A stretch of 64,000 nt of DNA from Amanita rubescens (lineage: Eukaryota; Basidiomycota; Agaricomycetes; Agaricales; Amanitaceae). Positions within the stretch are counted from its first letter, which is position 1. Every line of letters starts with the position of its first letter. The stretch covers positions 434,001 through 498,000 of the forward strand of contig WION01000014.1 of NCBI GenBank assembly GCA_015039365.1, given 5' to 3'. Made by a program: the position numbers and the translations under genes. This document shows positions 56,731 through 64,000 of the stretch, piece by piece. A model generated the notes under the pieces. The model had not been told where the DNA came from and did no database searches. It saw nothing but the letters and a program-made list of their open reading frames with translations.

Positions 56731-59700
56731 ATGCAGTCTCTCGAAACATTAACTCTCACACGAAGACGTAGTTGGGGTCAAGCCAGTTCAAATGTTGTCT
56801 CTCCCATGAACCTCGATACTTTCAACCACGACCCGCATGTCGTCGACGCCTTTGAAGACACTGAAGATGATCAAGCTCGTCTCACTCAAAACATTTCACT
56901 CACAATCGACACTTCCCTTAGCCATGATACAGAACACCGCGCTGGAATGTCCCCTCGTTCTCGTCGCCGCACAAAACGTTACACTCCGGTCAGTCCAGTG
57001 AAAATGACTGGAAATGTAGTCAAGTCCGTTTCCAGGAGTTTACATAGGGCGTCACTCCGCGTCGTCAATCTATCAAACGCTGGTCTTTCGAGCCAGATTC
57101 GACTACCGGACGATGATGACGAGGAAGAGAATGAGGAGCAGGACGAGCCTTTGCAGCAGGAGCAGGAACAGCGGAGGAATACCCCATTACGTGGTCGGAC
57201 CCTCGGGTTCTTTGGTCCAGAGAGTAGGGTCCGCTTGGCTTTGAATACGTTCCTTCTGAATAGGTACGTCATACTTAATGTCTGGTGGAGTCGATTGACG
57301 ATCTTATCAGGTGGACGGAACCTTTAATACTCGTGCTGATCATCATTAATGTCGTTGTCCTCACTATGCAATCTGCGCGTTCATTAACGTTACCATCTAA
57401 TGGTACGATCACCTCGCAAGGCTACTTTCATACTTGGGAGGACTTTGCACTTTTCGTCATCTTCGCAGTATATACGTAAGTGACGCTTTCAAATGTGTAG
57501 GTGTTTAGTCTGACCCTCCGTAAGCTTGGAAGCTTTCTCCCGGATGTGTGTATCCGGTTTCCTCTTTGACCCAGAGGTTCCTATCTCTTCCTTATTTTCT
57601 CCCCGGAATTGGGAGAACTCTTCAATCACCCCTACCTCTGCAACTACATCTCTATCCCGCCAACCATCTCTTTCCCGCGATACATCCATAAGAAGGACAT
57701 TTTATAAAATACAACGTGTTCTAGTACGACCTTTTACCCTTGCACCGGCTGCGAAAGGACATTACTCTCATCCATCCGTATCTCCCTCAACCACTACCAT
57801 CGTTCCCGAGAAACTAAAACGCGCACATGACGCTTTCCGCAACCTCTCTCCCCAAACATACTTTTCCAATTTTATCAAGTCCGATTCCGACAAGCTTGCA
57901 CTTCCTTTTCGTCTCAACGTCAATCAAATCCATGACCAAACGCGTCGAAATCTGCCCTACCTCCGCAATAGTTGGAGTAGGATCGATTTCGTGGCTATCG
58001 TCAGTTTTTGGATTTCGTTTGCATTGGCATCTGCGGGGTGGGAACGAGGCGCGCACCATATTGGCGTGTTCAGGGCGATGAGTGTGATTAGGTGCGCCCG
58101 ACTGTTGGCTGTGACGGCTGGAACGACGGTGAGCCGCTCCGTACGTGACTAGGTTTTTTTTTTCAACTGATGACGATTTCGTAGACTATTATGCATTCGT
58201 TCAAGTTGGCTGCGCCACTTCTCGGGAGCACAGCCTACTTTATATTATTTGCCATGATGTTATTTTCGTGAGTGTACACATTCATCATCGTTCCCATTTC
58301 CTGATTAGGTTTTAGTATTATAGGTGTACAGAGTTTTCGAGGTTCCCTAAGGCGCTCGTGTTATTTGCAGCCAACGCTAGGGGAGAACCAAACACAGCTA
58401 CAACAGTTTTGTGGTGGGTTTATAAATGCCACCACGTTGGAAATTTCGCCCTATGTCAAGATGGATGGATCCATCTCCTCGACCGCCAAGGGGTTCATTT
58501 GTCCCCTCGGGCAGGTCTGTATTGTGAGTCGCATCTTAGTCTCTCGGCCGATTCCGCAATATTAAAACGAGACACGCGCCTAGGAAGCAGAAAATCCCAA
58601 CAGCAACATTGAGAGTTTCGATACGATTTACAATTCTGCTTTGCAAGTGATCGTCATTGCCAGTGCGAATACGGTGAGTCGCTCGTAATTAATGCCGGAT
58701 CGTCACTCAAAACGAAAAAAAAAAAAACAGTGGTCGCAACTTATGTATTATACGCTTGACGCAGAGTACTTTGTCTCGTGCATTTTCTTTATCATATGCA
58801 TCGTCGTCTTGAACTTTTGGCTGTTAAACCTTTTCGTAGCTGTTATCACCAATACGTTTTCGTCCATCAGGACGGTGACGAACAAGAGCGCCTTTGGTGC
58901 TGCACCGTGAGAGTCGTGATTAAAGTCTTCTCTTTTGGATGAGCTAACGTCGTCGTTTTCTAGCCTTGCAGCAAGCGTAACGGACGAACAAGATGACGAG
59001 TACTCCAAGGCAGGACGAGTCATTCCTAGGCGTAACTGGGCCTACACAGCTGTTCAACACACAGAATGGTGCTGGATCCTCCTCGCCCTCGCTTCCACCA
59101 TACTCCAAGCTACGAGAACGGTGGGGATGAGCAGCTGGCGAGAAACCCTTCTTTACTACGGCGAACTGGTTATCACTTTCGCCTTTGACTTGGAGATATT
59201 GTTGAGGCTTTTCGCTGCGTTGCCGGACTGGAGAAGCTTTTTCTTGCATGGGAGGAACGTGTTGGATTTGGTCCTTGCTATTGGGTCAAGTGTGATTCAG
59301 CTGCCGGTTATTTATTCGTCCCCGGTGTATCCCTGGTTGACCGTCTTCCAATTGGCGAGGTTTTATCGTGTGATATTGGTTTGGCCGAATATGAAACCGA
59401 TGATGGTCAGTCGTATTTGTGCACTCGACTCGTGTTGTATGCTGTATGCTGATTTTTGCGACTTCCTAGCTCGCGGTGTTTGGTAACCTGTACGGGTTAC
59501 TCAACATGACTTTCTTTTTGCTTCTCGTCAACTTCATCGCGGCGCTCGTAGCTGTCCAATTTCTGCGAGGAGACGTTTCAAATTCACAATTGATGGACTT
59601 TGGAAATGTTTACAATTCCTTTTTGGGTGTTTACCAGCTCTGTTCTTCAGAGAACTGGACGACGGTTCTTTACGGCGCTGCCACGTCTGAAGTCCCGTTT

Positions 59701-62700
59701 GGTCAAGTGGTCCTCACAGTGGTCTATCTTTCGTTTTGGCTGTTGTTCTCGTACTGTGCGTCTCTGTTCCTTGTATAGGCAACATAACTGACCGGTGGAA
59801 CAGTTATCATTCTGCAGATGTTTATTGCCGTTATTAACGAAAACTTTCAAGTGGCAGAAGAGATTAAGAAAAGTAAACAAGCATCGAGTTATTGGGCGAT
59901 GCAGAGAAGCGAAGAAGCTAGGCCAAATTGGATGCGCAAGCTTAACCCATACAGATGGATCAAGGCGAATCCTGTTACCGTCAAAGTGGACAATCTACCT
60001 TCGAACCTTGTCCTGCCGATGCAAAAATCATTGGTGCAGGACTATAATCGCGTTCCGGTGTTTGAACGGTCCAAGAGTGTTTGTATTCCGTGTGTTTTGG
60101 GGCTGTGGAATTGTTTTATTGACGATCGTTTTAGAAATCGCAAAGGCCGTCCAAGCCAGGGCATTATGTGTCCAGATCGATAACGGCCCTTCATCGGTTA
60201 TTTGTTGGGGAGACACATTCGAATGATATTCCGTTAAAGAATCTGCGGCATGCTCGGGAGGAGACAAGCGCAGAAAGATTGATGCAGGATGAAGATGAAC
60301 CAGACCGTAATCTGTACGTGATTGCTTCACAATGCGCGGTGTTTTGTCTGATTCGGAGATAGGGCGCTATTGGCTGCCATCAACGGGGCAGGGGCGAGCA
60401 GCGAAGATCTCAATGACGTTTTGTACGAGCGAAGAGCACAAAAGGCTGATTTCATTCGTAATCACCCTTCGTACGACGAGACGTTTTGGATGTTTTCGCA
60501 AAATAATCCACTTCGGAAGATGTGTCAAAAGCTGGTGCAGCCTGCAAATGGGGAGCGGCTATTTGGCACGCCATGCTCTCCCGTTGCTCATCCGATCTTT
60601 CAGCTCGTTTTGTTGTTGGTCGTACTGGGAGGTATAGCTGTAGAAGGTGTCGCGACGCCCCTCTATCGGCGTGCGTGGTATGCGGAGAATGGAACGACCC
60701 GCGGTTCTTGGTTCGATATCACCAATACGGCATTTGGGCTCACCTTGGTCGTCGAATTTCTGATCAAGATTATCGCCGATGGATTCTTGTTCACCCCAAA
60801 TGCATATATCAAGAGCGGATGGAACATATTGGACTTGTTCATCATGACCGGTGTTCTCGTCAGCGTCGCGACTGGTCTTGTGTTCATTGGTGGTCTCAGC
60901 AGATTGACGAGGGCACTCAGGGCACTTCCAGCTCTCAAGTTGATCACGCTGATCGACAAGATGCGGTATACCTTCCAGTCATTGCTTATCGACGGCGCAC
61001 CAGGTATCCTGCACGCTGCCCAGCTCTGTATTCTGTATATGATACCCTACGCTATCTGGGGTCTGAACATCTTTGCTGGGAAAATGAACGAATGTACGGA
61101 TACCGCCGCCCATGGGATGTCCGACTGCATATACGAATACAACAACAATGTCATTGGCAGTGCTTTCGGCTTCACAGCTCCTCGCGCTTGGAACAATCCC
61201 GCGCCATCGACAGTCTTTTCGTTTGATTCGTTTCGAGATTCGTTGTTGATCCTTTTCGAGATTGTATCTTTGGAAGGATGGATAGACGTGTTGAACGTCG
61301 CGACCAGCATCACTGGGACAAATTTACAGCCTCAGATGCATTCATCACCGGCCAACGCAATCTTTTTCGTAATCTATAATTTGCTAGGATGTGTTGTTCT
61401 TTTGACGATATTCGTTAGGTGGGTTTTGTTTTGTCGTTCTTTGAAGGTCAAGCATACTTATGGTGGCGGCTTCGTAGCATCATCATCGGTAATTTCAGTG
61501 CGCGGACTGGGATGGCGTACCTCACCGGACCTCAGAGGGAGTGGATCGACTTGCAAAAGCTTATCAAGCGCCAACGACCTTCAAAAAGGCCAAAAGTCAA
61601 ACCGACGAACCCGATTCGGGCTTGGTGTTTTGACCGCGCTGTGCAGAAGCACGGATGGTGGTCTAGAGGGATAACTGTCATGATCGTTTTCCATATCATC
61701 GCGTTGATGTATGTTCGTTAATTGCCATCGATCAACCCATCTAACAAGAGAAACAGGACGCAGACCTACAATTCCGCCGGGAAGAAAGACCGGATTCTCA
61801 GTGAGTTTGGTATTCTCTTCTTTTCAGTTGTTTGACCGTCACACTTAGACTACTTTTTCCTGGCCTTTACTGCCATTTACATTGCGGACGTTGTGGTAAG
61901 GTCTTTTGGCCTGGGCTGGTTGAGCTTCAGAGCGAACGGCTGGAACATCTTTGATGTCTTTGCATCCACCGGAAGTTTCATTACAACTGCGATAGTGCAA
62001 TCTGGATACACTGGATATGCTATTGAGCAGTTGCAAAAGCTTTTCTTGGTCAGCGTTGCCTTCAAACTCGTTCAGAGGGCGGACAGCCTGAATATGCTCT
62101 TCAAAACATCCGTGTACGTTTATGCTTGCTGTTATTAAACATGACGTTGACTTTTTCTTACCAGCGCGAGTTTGCCAGCAATTTTAAGTTTGGTTGGTCT
62201 ATGGGCGGTGTTCTTCATCTTTTTCGCCATCCTGTATCTGGAAGTGTTCGGCATGACCAGGTGGGGCACAGCCGAAACTAGATACCAAAACTACACCTCT
62301 CTTGCGAGATCTATCGTGATGTTGATCTTTATGAGCACAGGGTACGTAGTGACTTGCGGATAATGCGGTTAGAGATTCATACATCACTTCAGGGAAGGCT
62401 GGAATCAATATATGCACGATTTGTGGGTACATATTTGATTACATCGTCCATCCGTTCTGATGCGTCTTAGCACACTGGAATACCCTCATTGCACTGAAGA
62501 AGGAGAAACTGACTGTGGTAGTGCCGCTTGGTCGTTCTCGTTGTTCATTGCGTGGAACTTGTTGAGTATGGTAAGCTCAGTATATTATTCGACTTGCCTG
62601 AGCGCTCAATCTTCCTTCTAGTACATCTTTGCCAACTTGTTTACCGGTCAGTATCGCCTGCTAAATTCTTTCTTTGATTACTGAACGAATTCTCAGGTAT

Positions 62701-63908
62701 CGTCGTGCAAAACTTTTCCTATGTGTTCCAAGCTTCGGGCAGCGGCTCCAAAGCAATTACGAGAGAGGAGATGCGTGCATTCAAGAAAGTCTGGGCAGAA
62801 TTCGCTGATCCCAAAACTGGTTACTTGCTTCCGAATAACTTTGGGCGATTCTTCTCCGTATGTTTTCCACGTGCTCGATGTTGTCTATACATACTCACGA
62901 TGCATCAAGCGGCTGAAGGGGATATTTGAAGTTCGGATCTATCCAGTTGAAAATAGCGTTGCCAACATTAGATCGTCCTGTCAGGCCGATGAACGGTCGA
63001 AACAGGGAAATGTTGTGGATGGCCTGGATGTCCGTAAACTGGCGAAGAAGCTTAGCAAGATTGATCACAAAGCTATCAGAAAGCGCAAATTAATATACAG
63101 TCGACTCTTCCACGAAGCCCGCATATCACACGAGGGGCAAGGTATATCGTTCAGGGGGATGCTTACTTTGTTGGCTCATCACAAAATTATTGTCGACGCT
63201 GATGCATTGGTGTAAGTTTGAACAGAACTACGTGTGACCGAGCTGACGCGGTTGTGTAGCTTGAAAGATCTTCTGATCCGAACGGAAACGAATAAACTCG
63301 TTACAGATTTAGTCAACTTGGACCTTGTTCGATCTCTGCTCAGAATGCTCACAGTGCGTCGTAGATATACAGAGGAGCGAGATAAGAGAAGAATGGGTAT
63401 GCTTTCATCACGATATGCGATACATTAGGCACTGATAGTCCTATGATGCACAGCTGACATACCCTCAATTATTGTCGATGTCATGCCCAGCACACCACCG
63501 TCCTCTAGCAGAGACATATCCAGTGCCTTGCATGATTTGTCGCCATCCTCCTTTTCTGGAAGCTTTGCGTCAGAGGATCGATATAGCCCGTCTGACGTAT
63601 CTTTTGCTCTGGAAGACGTGACTGGACTTCGCAGAGGCCCGAGAAGAACCAGCGAAATCAGCATGCTGTCTGCTGATCTTGGCTCTCGTTCTCCGTAAGT
63701 TATCGCAATGCTATCTACTTTCGAATTTGACGCGGGTTTTTTTTAGTCGCGTTTCCTTTCAAGAAGATGATCCGCAGACCATTCTATCATCTATCAAAAA
63801 TTCCATGTGGGGAGGTGAGAATAATGCCAACATTGAAATCAACAAGTGCTAATCGTATCTCAGAACTCATGCGAGAAGCTACCGAGGAAGAGGAAAATAG
63901 ATCTTGAG
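56731..63908 (+). CDS. CCH1: CCH1-type voltage-gated calcium channel alpha subunit
   Basis: A multi-exon gene (about 20 short introns, not all placed) of roughly 1,900-2,000 residues with four 6-helix channel repeats. Repeat [17 protein letters not shown] to [13 protein letters not shown] (57.3-58.9 kb). Repeat [16 protein letters not shown] to [15 protein letters not shown] (59.0-59.9 kb). Repeat [17 protein letters not shown] to [13 protein letters not shown] and its S6 (60.6-61.4 kb). Repeat [15 protein letters not shown] to [16 protein letters not shown] (61.6-62.8 kb). An EF-hand-like and cytosolic tail follow, ending EEEENRS. Pore signatures read SANTW (I), SSENWTTV (II), SLEGWID (III) and STGEGWNQ (IV). 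The protein mediates high-affinity Ca2+ entry at the plasma membrane with MID1. The first in-frame ATG is only 21 bp after the BUD32 stop; a start at MNLDTFNHD (56806) is possible. Confidence 0.92.
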
Positions 63909-64000
63909 CATCCAAAAAACGGACTACAATCTACCTATTACCATCTCACGATACCCGAACATGCAAGGAACTCATTAATTTATCAATCATACGGTATATG

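Overview
This window looks like nuclear DNA of a mushroom-forming basidiomycete (Agaricomycetes-like). Genes lie on both strands and are split by many 46-61 nt GT-AG introns. There is a tRNA-Gln with a short intron. The gene set is fungal and basidiomycete in flavour: a CYP63-like P450, a REG1/DUF1752 protein, expanded tyrosine-kinase-like kinases, CRN/RHS-like NTPases, solo MLKL-NTD-like helical proteins, and a G-domain GTPase of the type expanded in mushrooms. No species can be named from the sequence alone.

Layout. 1-5 kb: tRNA-Gln(CUG) and decayed gene scraps. 5.1-8.2 kb: a long low-complexity protein and a small two-exon gene. 10.8-12.6 kb: a frameshifted kinase and a short helical gene. 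14.3-15.8 kb: a CRN/RHS-like P-loop protein. 16.3-17.6 kb: a broken mitochondrial carrier. 18.2-18.9 kb: a small secreted protein. 19-22 kb: a gene-poor block between two inverted arms. 23.6-24.7 kb: an intact TKL kinase. 25.7-28.6 kb: epsin, tRNA-Gly(UCC) and a CxxC protein. 29.3-31.5 kb: a cytochrome P450. 34.3-36.0 kb: HMG-CoA synthase (ERG13), then an APH-family kinase. A truncated copy of the ERG13 tail lies at 38.7 kb. 39.5-42.6 kb: a REG1-like PP1 regulator. Copies of one helical-domain gene lie at 33.3 (decayed), 43.5 and 54.7 kb, with an extra 3' exon at 38.2 kb. 44.66-46.0 kb: a non-autonomous hAT element with a perfect 8-bp target duplication. 46.3 kb: a fold-back element. 46.9-53.7 kb: the G-domain gene. 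55.8-63.9 kb: BUD32 and the calcium channel CCH1, head to tail with only 21 bp between them.

The standout is the G-domain GTPase at 46858-53655 (minus). Its ends are ordinary: a P-loop, DxxG, TKxD and a conserved C-terminal tail, all joined in frame by normal introns. Between them I count 74 exons of exactly 3 nt, each one whole codon between phase-0 introns, and none is a stop codon. Most of the introns (56 units at 47.6-51.25 kb) are near-identical 62-nt copies, so the locus looks like a roughly 65-bp tandem repeat whose only consistently variable part is the codon between AG and GT. The whole block is strongly CpG-depleted. I know of no described gene with this architecture; RNA evidence is needed to show how, or whether, it is spliced.

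The housekeeping genes (ERG13, epsin, BUD32, CCH1, REG1-like) appear intact. The accessory genes between them (kinases, CRN/RHS, 4HB, G-domain, carrier) show duplication and decay, as expected of fast-turnover, possibly self/non-self or stress-related, gene families.
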